The position numbers and the translations under genes were made by a program. Shown here piece by piece: positions 8,397 through 15,734 of a stretch of 45,686 nt of DNA (within the stretch, counting starts at the first letter, position 1; every line of letters starts with the position of its first letter). This DNA is from Caldilineaceae bacterium (GTDB lineage Bacteria > Chloroflexota > Anaerolineae > Caldilineales > Caldilineaceae): the NCBI GenBank assembly GCA_020845455.1, contig JADLFO010000313.1, positions 1-45,686 of the forward strand. Reading direction: 5' to 3'. Below the pieces are notes generated by a model, which searched no databases, was not told the DNA's origin, and saw only the letters and a list, made by a program, of their open reading frames with translations.

Positions 8397-9626
8397 TCAA
8401 CGCACGGGGAGTTCGTGCGCCCCGATCAGTTCGGCAATACGCGCAATGCGGTCAATGCGGTTGATGGGCAGCACCATGTCCACCACGTTGAGGATGCACA
8501 GCCGGTCGCCAATCGTCTCTAGCAAATTCGTGATGGCGGCCTCAAACTCGGCGTCGGACGTGCCCTCCTCCAGCAGAGGCGACGGGATGCCGCCCCAGAA
8601 GATCGGCTTGTCGGGCCAGGCCGCCAGCGCATCGGCCACGGTAACCGGCGTCAGCGGCGTGGGTGAAAACGACTCGCACACGTCCAGCCCCGTCTCGGGC
8701 AGCAGCCCCAACAGCGGCTTGAGGTTGCCGTCAGTGTGGCTGCCCGTCACCTTGCCCTGGGCATGCAGCGCGTCGGTGTAGCGTTGATAGGCGGGCAGGC
8801 AATATTGGCGGAAGAGGCGCGGGTTGGTCATCATCCCGTCCAGGTTGTCGCCGATCTCCATATAGGGCGCATCCAGCCCGGCCAGTTGGCGGATGATCTC
8901 GCCCAGCTTCTCGTCCAGCCGTTCCATCAGCCCGATCACCTGGCCGGGGCTGTCGTGCAGCGCAAAGAAAAAGCGGTCGGTGCTGTAAAAATCGATCAAC
9001 AGTTGCTGGAATGGAATACGCTCCATCACCGGCATCACAAAGCCCCACTCGCCAAAACCGGCATCCAGCGCCCGCAGTTCTTCAAAGCGCGGCACGATCT
9101 CGACCCGCTCCAAGATATAGGCGACGACGGCGACATCCTCGTCGCGCGTGATAGGGTGTTTGCTCATATAGTTGCGCGTGCCGGTGGCGGCCATCTGTTC
9201 CAGCACCGTGTGTTCGACGGTCAGGCTGCCCACCGGCGTGCGCAGCGTCGTGGTCGTCACGCCCGGATGGTCGTCGGGCGCATAGAAGTCCATATCGGGG
9301 AAACGCTCTACCAGTGGGTCCTGCTCATGATGGATGCGCTGCCCCTGATAGTGAACTTCCACCTCCACGCCGGCCAGCCGCACCTGATAGGGAGCCAGGA
9401 ACTTCTGGCGGGCAAAGCCCACGCGGCGGTGAATCTCGTCCAGCGACAGGCCGTCCAGTTCCGGCGGCAGCGTGCCCATGCGCATGCGGCCCTTGTGCCA
9501 CAGCTCCAGCCGTCCCATAAAGGGCAGCCGGTCGGGCCGCTCCCCCGCCAACACGGCCAAAAGCCGCGCGCGCGGGGTCATTCGCGACGTCGAGTCAAGC
9601 GCTGGAATCAGGTCTGAATCGAGCAT
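8397..9626 (-). CDS. Uroporphyrinogen decarboxylase (URO-D) family protein, non-HemE
   Basis: This 409-aa TIM-barrel protein of the URO-D superfamily has TPRARLLAVLAGERPDRLPF at the N-terminus and, late, SHTDGNLKPLLG, ETGLDVCESFSP and FWGGIPS. These match URO-D-like methyltransferase relatives found in catabolic operons rather than heme-synthesis HemE, which starts differently. MtaA-type methyltransferases use His-x-Cys for zinc; here the equivalent segment reads HTDGN, so corrinoid methyl transfer is doubtful. AGGAGG 5 nt before the ATG at 9626 fixes the start; the frame extends upstream through a palindromic repeat that is clearly non-coding. Function unknown. Confidence 0.8.
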   Translation of the reverse strand: MLDSDLIPALDSTSRMTPRARLLAVLAGERPDRLPFMGRLELWHKGRMRMGTLPPELDGLSLDEIHRRVGFARQKFLAPYQVRLAGVEVEVHYQGQRIHHEQDPLVERFPDMDFYAPDDHPGVTTTTLRTPVGSLTVEHTVLEQMAATGTRNYMSKHPITRDEDVAVVAYILERVEIVPRFEELRALDAGFGEWGFVMPVMERIPFQQLLIDFYSTDRFFFALHDSPGQVIGLMERLDEKLGEIIRQLAGLDAPYMEIGDNLDGMMTNPRLFRQYCLPAYQRYTDALHAQGKVTGSHTDGNLKPLLGLLPETGLDVCESFSPTPLTPVTVADALAAWPDKPIFWGGIPSPLLEEGTSDAEFEAAITNLLETIGDRLCILNVVDMVLPINRIDRIARIAELIGAHELPVR

Positions 9627-9704
9627 GACAACCTCCTGCTTGTATAAGAGCCGGCGCAGCAACGGGTTGTATCCTCGTTGCGTTTCCTGCACGGACACGA
9701 TATT

Positions 9705-9750
9705 CCGCCCCGCGTACGGACACGATAGTTCGTGTCCGTACGCGGGGCGG
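9705..9750. repeat. Large copy of the GTACGGACACGA palindrome
   Basis: Perfect 21-bp inverted arms (9705-9725, 9730-9750) around TAGT. The core (9714-9741) is the 28-bp palindrome also found at 15445-15472 and 28576-28603; here it is flanked by CCGCCCCGC / GCGGGGCGG. It begins 6 nt beyond the larA stop codon. A further half-copy (ACGGACACGATA) is at 9691-9702. Confidence 0.9.
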
Positions 9751-9756
9751 GGGTGG

Positions 9757-11061
9757 TTACCGATCCTCGACGGCCAACAACTGCACACCCGACACCGGGA
9801 AGACCGCGACCTGCGCATTGGCCGGCACAGCAGGGGCCAGCAGTTCGATGACCTTCTCCCAATGTCGCACCAAGATGTCGTTTGGATGCTTGCGCCCAAA
9901 ATCGTGGGCAGGGTAGTTCTCTGACCAGATCAACGCCTGGTCGCGGCGGCCCAAGCGCGGCTCCGGGTCCTCCATCGGCGCACGGGCGCAGCGCTGCGTG
10001 TCAAAGCGCCCCCAGTCGATGCGGTCAAACAGACCGTGATAGCAGATGCCGTCCACCGCAGGGTTGACCACCACGGTATACGCCTTCTCAAAATAGGGGC
10101 GCGACCACAACGCCTTGCCGGTCTGGATCGGGTCCGAATCGAGCGGGTAGGCGTTGACCACCATCACATCCACCTCTTTGCGCAGGTCGGCGGGGATGTG
10201 CGTGCCGTAGATCTTTTGGGCAAAGCGCGCGCCGGCGCGCTGCGCCTCCACAAAATCGCCCACAAACAGCCCGGCGATCTCGCGCCGCCCGTTGATCACG
10301 CCGTTGACCACCACATCCAGCCCCAACACGCGCGCCGCCGCTTCCGACGCATCGCGATGGTCGGGAATCTCGCCCTGGCGTTCGATGTTGCCCTGTCCGC
10401 GCGAAGGGTAGAAGGTGTGGAAATGGAACATGGTGGCGAAGCCCGACACGCCGGGCAGGATCAGCTTAGAGCCGCCGCCAAAGCCGACCGCGCCGTGCGG
10501 ATAGATGCCGCCCACGGTCATCTTGAAATCGGCGTCCGCCACCACCGGGTCGACATAGAGCGGCGTGCCGTCGGGCAGGTTGCCCAGCCCGCGCAGATCG
10601 CCCGCCATGAAGTTGTGCGACTTGGCCGCATAGTTGGCGACGACTTCCGCGCCGAGCTTCTTTTCCATCTCCTCGGCGGTCTGGGGCCGGTGCGACCCGC
10701 CGCCGATCACAAAGCGGATCTCGTTCTTGGGCACGCCCGCTTCGTGCAGTTCACGCAGCACATAGGGGATCAACTCGGCGGCAGGCGTCGGGCGGCTGAT
10801 GTCGTCCACCACGATCGCCGCGCTGCGTTTGCCCTGCGCCATCTCGGCGATGCGCGGCGTGCCGATGGGGTTGGCAAAGGCCGCCTCGATGCCCGCCGGC
10901 TTCAGCTTGGGCGCATCGTGCGGCGGCAGCATATGCACCGTCCACCGGTCGGGAAAGGCCAAGGTCAGGTCGATATCGCCATACCAAGCGCGCGATGGCA
11001 TGGTGACCGTGTTGCGCATCCCCTTAGGCATGGCTTGCTGCGCTTCAGATTCCCGGATCAT
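9757..11061 (-). CDS. larA: Nickel-dependent lactate racemase family protein (LarA-like)
   Basis: The 434-aa protein has LarA signatures in order: VVDDISRPTP (84-93), IGGGSHRPQT (H124), YPHG (H189), GGGSKLILPG (K199) and HFH (H215). Spacing matches H108, H174, K184 and H200 of Lactiplantibacillus LarA, so all residues that hold the nickel-pincer cofactor appear present. LarA homologues racemise lactate or other alpha-hydroxy acids. GGAGG 4 nt before the ATG supports the start. It lies between the aldose epimerase and URO-D-like genes. The cofactor genes larB, larC and larE are not in the window. The substrate may not be lactate. Confidence 0.85.
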   Translation of the reverse strand: MIRESEAQQAMPKGMRNTVTMPSRAWYGDIDLTLAFPDRWTVHMLPPHDAPKLKPAGIEAAFANPIGTPRIAEMAQGKRSAAIVVDDISRPTPAAELIPYVLRELHEAGVPKNEIRFVIGGGSHRPQTAEEMEKKLGAEVVANYAAKSHNFMAGDLRGLGNLPDGTPLYVDPVVADADFKMTVGGIYPHGAVGFGGGSKLILPGVSGFATMFHFHTFYPSRGQGNIERQGEIPDHRDASEAAARVLGLDVVVNGVINGRREIAGLFVGDFVEAQRAGARFAQKIYGTHIPADLRKEVDVMVVNAYPLDSDPIQTGKALWSRPYFEKAYTVVVNPAVDGICYHGLFDRIDWGRFDTQRCARAPMEDPEPRLGRRDQALIWSENYPAHDFGRKHPNDILVRHWEKVIELLAPAVPANAQVAVFPVSGVQLLAVEDR

Positions 11062-11108
11062 GATTCCTCCCTCAAGTCAAAGTAATGAATCATAGACACC
11101 ACGGTTCT

Positions 11109-11140
11109 GTACGGACACGATAGTTCGTGTCCCGGGAGAT
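11109..11140. repeat. Truncated copy of the GTACGGACACGA palindrome
   Basis: GTACGGACACGA-TAGT-TCGTGTCC, then CGGGAGAT, so the final GTAC of the right arm is missing. The trailing GGGAGAT also follows the 15445 copy and, inverted, partly precedes the 28576 copy. Intercistronic between the aldose epimerase and larA genes. Confidence 0.8.
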
Positions 11141-11188
11141 TATGCCCGTACAGGATCGCACTCCCATCCGGCGCGTGCCGGCCTACGG

Positions 11189-12268
11189 CTAACGCCCTTC
11201 CACCGTGCCGTCGGGGTGGATGCGCGCCACGCCGCGATGACCGGCATAGGCTACGGCGTGAAAGCCTACTTCCTGCACCGCGCCGGGCACCAGGGTGCGC
11301 TGTGCGTCCTGCGCCTTGGCCTCGGCCACCGTCTGATAGGGCGCAGACCATGGCTCCAGCGCGATGTTATAGGTGCGGCCATACCAGGGCGACTCCAGCG
11401 CGCCGCAGTAGACCTGCCAGTACCAGAGCGCAGGAAAGACATCCAGCGGCCAGATCATGCCGAAACCGACCTGCCGGTCGGCGTTGGTCAAGGCATACCA
11501 GCCTTCGCGCATCCCGGTGATAAAGGCCAGATCGTGCGAGCGCGTGCGGGGGTCGGGGATGCGGCTTAGGTCAAACGTCTCGCCCTGCGCGCCGGAAACC
11601 TGCGGCCAGGTGAAGCCCCAGCCCGGCGCGCAACGGCTTGTCTCTCCCAGCGAGACCGTCTGCACCTCACCCCCCGGCAGGTCGATCACACACGACGGGT
11701 CCAGAAAGGGCGCGCCAAAGGCCGGATGATGGCCCCAGACCAGGTCAAACGGCTCTGCGCCCTCGTTGGTCAGCCGTTCATAGAAGGAGACCACGCCGCG
11801 GCCGCGGTTCAGCGTCACCGTCTTTTCCACCAGCAGAGGCGAGCGCACCGTCCGCACCCAAAAGCGCACCCGCACCCGGTCGGGGTCATCCTGCACAATC
11901 GCGTAGTCCCACGGCATCAGACAGACCTCGCCGTGCAGCCCAAAGACCGTGCCCGCCGCTTCGACGGCATTGCCGCCCGTGGGCAGACATTCCTGCCAGC
12001 CGCCTTCGTAGTAGTCGAGAAACGCGCCGTCGGGACGCGCCACCGTCGGCACAAAGGTCGCCGGGTTGCGCACCCCCAGCGGCGAGCGCCACATAAAATC
12101 GGTATCGCTCGGCTTGTGCAAAAACTCCAGGATGTCCGTGCCCTTGTCCACCAAAAAGGTGACGCGGAGCACTTCATTCTCCAATGTCAGCGCCCGCAGC
12201 CCGCGATAGAGGCTCTCGGTGATGCGGCAGCCGAAATTGCGCTCATGGGTGTATTGGGGAGTAAGCAT
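11189..12268 (-). CDS. Aldose 1-epimerase / DUF4432-like galactose-mutarotase-fold protein
   Basis: About 359 aa of beta-sandwich sequence with the mutarotase signatures FGLHGEV (first catalytic His) and VWGHHPAFG (second His region), plus an N-terminal VTFLVDKGTDILEF segment. Family members interconvert sugar anomers in the cytoplasm. The ATG at 12268 has AAGG 9 nt upstream; an ATG at 12277 is possible but has no properly spaced site. It appears to be the first gene of the epimerase-larA-UroD-ACAD run, below a promoter at 12383-12411. Confidence 0.82.
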   Translation of the reverse strand: MLTPQYTHERNFGCRITESLYRGLRALTLENEVLRVTFLVDKGTDILEFLHKPSDTDFMWRSPLGVRNPATFVPTVARPDGAFLDYYEGGWQECLPTGGNAVEAAGTVFGLHGEVCLMPWDYAIVQDDPDRVRVRFWVRTVRSPLLVEKTVTLNRGRGVVSFYERLTNEGAEPFDLVWGHHPAFGAPFLDPSCVIDLPGGEVQTVSLGETSRCAPGWGFTWPQVSGAQGETFDLSRIPDPRTRSHDLAFITGMREGWYALTNADRQVGFGMIWPLDVFPALWYWQVYCGALESPWYGRTYNIALEPWSAPYQTVAEAKAQDAQRTLVPGAVQEVGFHAVAYAGHRGVARIHPDGTVEGR

Positions 12269-12294
12269 GTGCGACATCCTTGCATACTGGCGAT

Positions 12295-12334
12295 CGATAC
12301 TACCGTCGATACTACAGAGCCGATACTACAGAGA
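12295..12334. repeat. Three tandem CGATACTAC repeats upstream of the aldose epimerase gene
   Basis: CGATACTAC at 12295, 12307 and 12321 (periods 12 and 14); the last two form 14-bp units CGATACTACAGAGC / CGATACTACAGAGA. They lie between the promoter (12383-12411) and the start codon, so they are in the mRNA leader. Could be operators or slippage repeats. Confidence 0.75.
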
Positions 12335-12382
12335 TGACACGGCGGGTGACTCAATCGTCGAGAGGAAAAAGAGGTAGCTTCT

Positions 12383-12411
12383 ATTGTAGCAAACTCAGCT
12401 ACCGCTGTCGA
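12383..12411 (-). promoter_or_regulatory. Sigma-70-type promoter of the aldose epimerase-larA-UroD-ACAD run
   Basis: Minus strand: TCGACA (12406-12411), 17 nt, TACAAT (12383-12388), one mismatch per box. Predicted start about 12376, leader about 105 nt. Confidence 0.6.
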
Positions 12412-12429
12412 AGCCCCCTTTTCGCCCAC

Positions 12430-12600
12430 TGTCATTCCGAGACTTCTGCCGAGGAATCTCTCTGCTGCGTATCAACCCAGAGAGACCCTTCGCCGCAGAC
12501 CCTTCGCGCCGCGCCACAAGCAGCGCCGGGCGCCGCTCAGGGCAGGCTCCGGCGCTGCGCACCACTGCGTGAACAGGGTGAGAGAGCGAGCAGGGTGACA
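12430..12600. repeat. Long dispersed repeat, copy 1
   Basis: Begins TGTCATTCC and ends GGGTGACA. Shares long blocks with 40350-40495, including GAGAGACCCTTCGCCGCAG and CTCAGGGCAGGCTCCGG, and the CTGCGCACCACTGCGTGA block. Non-coding, with internal inverted segments. Confidence 0.7.
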
Positions 12601-12632
12601 AGGCCCCGCCATGTGAGCGGAATGGCAGCGGG

Positions 12633-13808
12633 CTACTGCGGCGCGTCGCCCCAGTCGGGCACGGTCACCACCTCGCCGCCGCGCAGCGCCGACTGGTGCG
12701 CGGCTACGCCCGCTGCCATATAGCGCACCGATTCCCAGACGTTGATCGCCGGGATGCGGTCGTGCGCCACCGCATCGACGAACTCATGCGCCAAGTAGGC
12801 GTGCGACCCGCCATGCCCGCCGTAAAAGTCGGAGGTGTGGCTCGCCGCCTGGAACGCCTCCACGACCTCCGGCGGCAGGGGGTCGCGCATCTCGGCCACG
12901 GTCAGCGGCGTGGCCTTCTCCTTGTCCACCCAAGTGTCGTTTTCAAAGCTGCCCCGCGTGCCGTAGATGCGGAAGATCTCGCGCTCGGTGTGGCCGACCT
13001 CGCGCGCCTCGATGATGCGCATCGTGCTGCCGTCGCTCATCTGAAAGAGCGCGGTCTCGTTGCTAAAGGCCGCGCCTTCCTCGACAAAGTAAGGGTCCTG
13101 CGTGCGGTTGGCATAGCCCCAACAGACCACCTTGACGGCATGGCTGCCCGTGACGCTGATCGGCCCGCTGGTCGAATGGGTCGGGTAATGCATCGGCCCA
13201 CCCAGCACGCCGCGGGCCTTATACTGCTCGCGCAGCGCCAGCCATTCCTGCCCGGCCTGGCTTGCATGCCGCCGCCGTGCCACCTCGCGCAGGTTGGTCT
13301 TGGCATCTACGTCGTGGTAGTACTCGCCTTCGCTGTAGACAAAATCGCCAAAGGCCCCGGCGTGCGCCTGGCGGCGGCAGTACATCGTCTGGGGCCGGTA
13401 ATAGGTCGTCTCGCCCAGCATGTAATGCTTGCCCGTACGCTGCACCGTGCCCACCAACTTGTCGCACCAGCCGAGAATTTCGTCGTCGTCAGGGATGCTG
13501 ATGATCGGCACGGCGCTGTAGACGCTCTTGCCCGTCTCCAAGGCTTGGATGCACTGCGGCGCATGTAGCCACGGCTGCGTGATGATCACCAGCGCGTCGA
13601 GGTCGCTGCGGCAGATGTCGTCGAGCGAGAGATAGGCATCGCGCCGGTTGAACTTCGCCCGCCACGATTCCTTGTTGGCAAAGGGTTCGATCCGCTCCGG
13701 CTCGCGGTCGCACAGCGCAATGCGGTCGACCAGCGGGTGGCTCATAAAGAGGTCGGCAAAGGCACGGCCAAACGACCCCAGCCCGACCAATCCTAAACTG
13801 ATGCCCAT
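12633..13808 (-). CDS. Gfo/Idh/MocA family oxidoreductase
   Basis: The 391-aa protein starts MGISLGLVGLGSFGRAF, a Rossmann dinucleotide site. Instead of the family EKP motif it reads VYSAVPIIS, so the usual lysine is absent; the C-terminal half has GGPMHYPTHSTSG, placing a His near the normal catalytic His. The ATG at 13808 has AAAGG 8 nt upstream and begins the fold; 18 codons upstream are open but non-homologous. It is downstream of the YgiT-type gene on the same strand. Sugar substrate unknown; loss of the lysine could mean a changed or absent dehydrogenase activity. Confidence 0.82.
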   Translation of the reverse strand: MGISLGLVGLGSFGRAFADLFMSHPLVDRIALCDREPERIEPFANKESWRAKFNRRDAYLSLDDICRSDLDALVIITQPWLHAPQCIQALETGKSVYSAVPIISIPDDDEILGWCDKLVGTVQRTGKHYMLGETTYYRPQTMYCRRQAHAGAFGDFVYSEGEYYHDVDAKTNLREVARRRHASQAGQEWLALREQYKARGVLGGPMHYPTHSTSGPISVTGSHAVKVVCWGYANRTQDPYFVEEGAAFSNETALFQMSDGSTMRIIEAREVGHTEREIFRIYGTRGSFENDTWVDKEKATPLTVAEMRDPLPPEVVEAFQAASHTSDFYGGHGGSHAYLAHEFVDAVAHDRIPAINVWESVRYMAAGVAAHQSALRGGEVVTVPDWGDAPQ

Positions 13809-13886
13809 CAGGGATGCCTTTCTATGGACCGTGGCCGAGTTTAGTAACGAACCGCTCAACACCAGCCAGTCGGTTGTTGTACTTGC

Positions 13887-14102
13887 TCAGAGAGCAAGCG
13901 TACTCAACTGCCGGCGTTGCTCATCTAGTGAACGAATCATCTCCTGGACAAGCCGCAACGCTTCTTCGGTAAAAAGTGGTTCATGGCATTGTTCACAGAT
14001 AAACGCCGGCACCTGGTCGATGATGAGGTGGTAGCCGTTGCGATTCACCGAATAGGCCGTTGCCCCCGCTTTGAGACGGCCTTGGCAATGTGGACAGTTC
14101 AT
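13887..14102 (-). CDS. YgiT-type zinc-finger protein (MqsA-like antitoxin N-domain)
   Basis: This 71-aa protein has two CxxC pairs: MNCPHCQG and FICEQCHE, the zinc finger of YgiT/MqsA-type proteins, then a short helix. It is a stand-alone finger without the DNA-binding HTH of full MqsA. The ATG at 14102 has AGGAG 8 nt upstream. It starts 13 bp after the DUF4258 stop, the usual order for DUF4258-YgiT pairs, where it is thought to act as the antitoxin. A hairpin-forming GTACTTGCT/AGCAAGCGTAC spans its stop codon. Confidence 0.8.
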   Translation of the reverse strand: MNCPHCQGRLKAGATAYSVNRNGYHLIIDQVPAFICEQCHEPLFTEEALRLVQEMIRSLDEQRRQLSTLAL

Positions 14103-14115
14103 CCTTGGCACTCCT

Positions 14116-14436
14116 TTATCGGCGGCGCCGCCTGCCACCGTCCTCCCAACGGCGCGCATCTGGGATGTAGACGGTAATCACGCTCAAATACTCATCCTTA
14201 GGTGAACAGACAACGTGAACTTGGCGACCGCCTGTTCCAGTTCCCAACAGGAGGCAGCTGTGGCCGCGCACGTCCTCCGGGTAATCTTCAATCAGCTCGC
14301 CGTCAAAAACTACGCGCCGAACCTCCTCTGGCGTGATTAGCTCGTCTGGAGCGTTCATCTCATTGACCGCGTGCAGCAGATACAGAATTCGTTTGCGGGC
14401 CGCGGCTCGTACAGCATCCAGAATAGGCTGAGACAT
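14116..14436 (-). CDS. DUF4258 domain protein, candidate toxin
   Basis: The 106-aa basic-ended protein begins with an alpha-helical segment and has the DUF4258 core: ITPEEVRRVVFDGELIEDYPEDVRGHSCLLLGTG, then VHVVCSPKD and VITVYIPD. DUF4258 proteins resemble RelE-fold toxins and are commonly found next to YgiT-type fingers. It starts only 6 nt after the SMP-30 lactonase stop, so it sits in the same transcription unit. Toxicity is inferred from the family pairing. Confidence 0.75.
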   Translation of the reverse strand: MSQPILDAVRAAARKRILYLLHAVNEMNAPDELITPEEVRRVVFDGELIEDYPEDVRGHSCLLLGTGTGGRQVHVVCSPKDEYLSVITVYIPDARRWEDGGRRRRR

Positions 14437-14442
14437 AAAAGC

Positions 14443-15420
14443 TTAGGGTACCTGGCTGCCCTGCGCCTCCACATAGAGCGCGTAGACCGACTGGCCGCAG
14501 GTCATAAACAGCCGCTTCTTTTTGCGCCCGCCAAAGCACAGGTTCGAGCATGGTTCCGGCAGATGAATCTGACCGATCAGGTCGCCGTTAGGCGCAAAGC
14601 AATGCACGCCGTCAACCCCCGGCCCAGCCCAACCCGCGCTCGACCAGAGGTTGCCGTCCACGTCGGTACGGATGCCGTCGGCCTGCCCCGGCCCCATGTC
14701 GACAAAGACCGCGCCGCCCGCGAGTTTGCTCCCCTGCACGTCAAATACCCGGATATGCGACGGGCCATTGGGGTCATGCGAACGGCCCGTATCTACGATG
14801 TAAAGTTTGGACTCATCCGGCGCAAAGCAGAGGCCGTTGGGCTTGACAAAGTCGTCGGCGACGACGGTCGCCTGGCCGCCGGCCGGGTCCAGCCGGTAGA
14901 CCGCGGGGGGCAGTTCGTGCGCGGCCACCTCGCCCTCATAGTCCAGCAAGCTGCCATAGCCGGGGTCGGTGAACCAGATCGACCCATCCGAATGCACCAC
15001 CACATCGTTGGGCGCGTTGAGCCGTTTGCCGTTGTAACTATCCATTAATACCGTAATGCTGCCGTCATACTCGGTGCGCGTCACACGCCGCATCCCGTGT
15101 TCACAGGTGATCAGCCGCCCCTGGCGGTCGCGCGTGTTGCCGTTGGAGTTGTTGGACGGCTTGCGAAAGACGCCGACCGCGCCCGTCTCCTCGTCCCAAC
15201 GCAGCATACGGTTGTTGGGGATGTCGCTCCAGATCAGCGTGCGTGCATCGCCAAACCAGACCGGCCCTTCGGCCCAGCGCATCCCCGTGCAAAGCCGCTC
15301 GACCGAGGCATTGCCGATAGCGTAGCGTTTGAAACGGGCGTCGATCACTTCGACGGCAGGGTCAGGATACGGCACGACGCCGCCGCTCCAGCGGGTCTCA
15401 TTCGCCCAAGATGCGTCCAC
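14443..15420 (-). CDS. SMP-30/gluconolactonase/LRE family protein
   Basis: The 325-aa six-bladed propeller lactonase carries the metal-site signatures RWAEGPVWFGD (Glu), NGNTRDRQGRLITCEH (Asn region), LNAPNDVVVHSDGSIWFTDPGYG (Asn) and IRTDVDGNLWSSAGWAGPG (Asp). Family members hydrolyse sugar lactones to aldonic acids. The GTG at 15420 is preferred to an ATG at 15441 because GAAGGAG lies just upstream of the GTG and the ATG lies 3 nt from the palindromic repeat. Lactonase is the second step of non-phosphorylative sugar oxidation, matching the AKR at 30477 and the enolase-superfamily protein at 20. Confidence 0.85.
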   Translation of the reverse strand: MDASWANETRWSGGVVPYPDPAVEVIDARFKRYAIGNASVERLCTGMRWAEGPVWFGDARTLIWSDIPNNRMLRWDEETGAVGVFRKPSNNSNGNTRDRQGRLITCEHGMRRVTRTEYDGSITVLMDSYNGKRLNAPNDVVVHSDGSIWFTDPGYGSLLDYEGEVAAHELPPAVYRLDPAGGQATVVADDFVKPNGLCFAPDESKLYIVDTGRSHDPNGPSHIRVFDVQGSKLAGGAVFVDMGPGQADGIRTDVDGNLWSSAGWAGPGVDGVHCFAPNGDLIGQIHLPEPCSNLCFGGRKKKRLFMTCGQSVYALYVEAQGSQVP

Positions 15421-15444
15421 AGCGGCTCCTTCACGATTCACTGC

Positions 15445-15472
15445 GTACGGACACGAACTATCGTGTCCGTAC
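15445..15472. repeat. GTACGGACACGA palindrome, perfect copy
   Basis: 12-bp arms around ACTA (the reverse complement of the TAGT centre at 9726, so this copy is inverted). Followed by GGGAGAT. Lies 24 nt upstream of the lactonase GTG. Confidence 0.9.
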
Positions 15473-15503
15473 GGGAGATCGTGTTAAAACTTGGTGACCC
15501 TTA

Positions 15504-15526
15504 TAGGTGCGGTTTTCCAACCGCAC
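15504..15526. repeat. Dispersed GTGCGGTT-type palindromic repeat, copy B
   Basis: Exact reverse complement of 7111-7133; forms GTGCGGTT/AACCGCAC. Confidence 0.7.
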
Positions 15527-15546
15527 GTCTCGTCTGTGCGATTGTG

Positions 15547-15557
15547 TGGTCAGACTA
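15547..15557. promoter_or_regulatory. Possible GntR/FadR-type operator
   Basis: TGGTCAGACTA differs at one base from the reverse complement of the operator at 36844-36854 (TGGTCAGACCA). About 127 nt upstream of the lactonase start. It overlaps the stop codon of the gene remnant, so chance is possible. Confidence 0.3.
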
Positions 15558-15713
15558 CGCGAGTTTCACGTCGACCAGTTCCCTGGGCAGCGGCTGGTCT
15601 TGAATCCAGGCTTCTACCATGCGAATGTTGAGGTCTACGGCGTCGACTGCGCCCGGATGGCCGGTGCGTCCGTCGGCCCGCTTGCGTGGATGAGCATAGC
15701 TGCCCGCCTTGCA
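15555..15713 (-). pseudogene. C-terminal remnant of an unidentified minus-strand gene
   Basis: Open frame without a start, ending TAG at 15555-15557 and blocked upstream by TAG at 15714-15716. It reads AGSYAHPRKRADGRTGHPG, then AVDAVDLNIRMVEAWI and ends LPRELVDVKLA. Third codon positions look like its neighbours. It resembles the end of a real protein, not a random frame; the family is not recognised. Probably left by a deletion between the permease and lactonase genes. Confidence 0.45.
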
Positions 15714-15734
15714 CTATGCGCCGGGCGTGCTGCG

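Larger units (their letters stand above)
12278..12632. other. Intergenic region
   Basis: Holds the CGATACTAC repeats (12295-12334), a minus-strand promoter (12383-12411) and one copy of a long dispersed repeat (12430-12600). No credible gene seen. Confidence 0.7.
15421..15734. other. Intergenic region
   Basis: Holds two palindromic repeats (15445-15472, 15504-15526), a GntR-operator-like site (15547-15557) and the 3' remnant of a minus-strand gene (15555-15713). Confidence 0.7.

Noticed and set aside
9627..9899. N-terminal extension of the UroD-like frame
   Set aside because: It crosses the 46-bp palindrome and the end of larA; AGGAGG marks the ATG at 9626.
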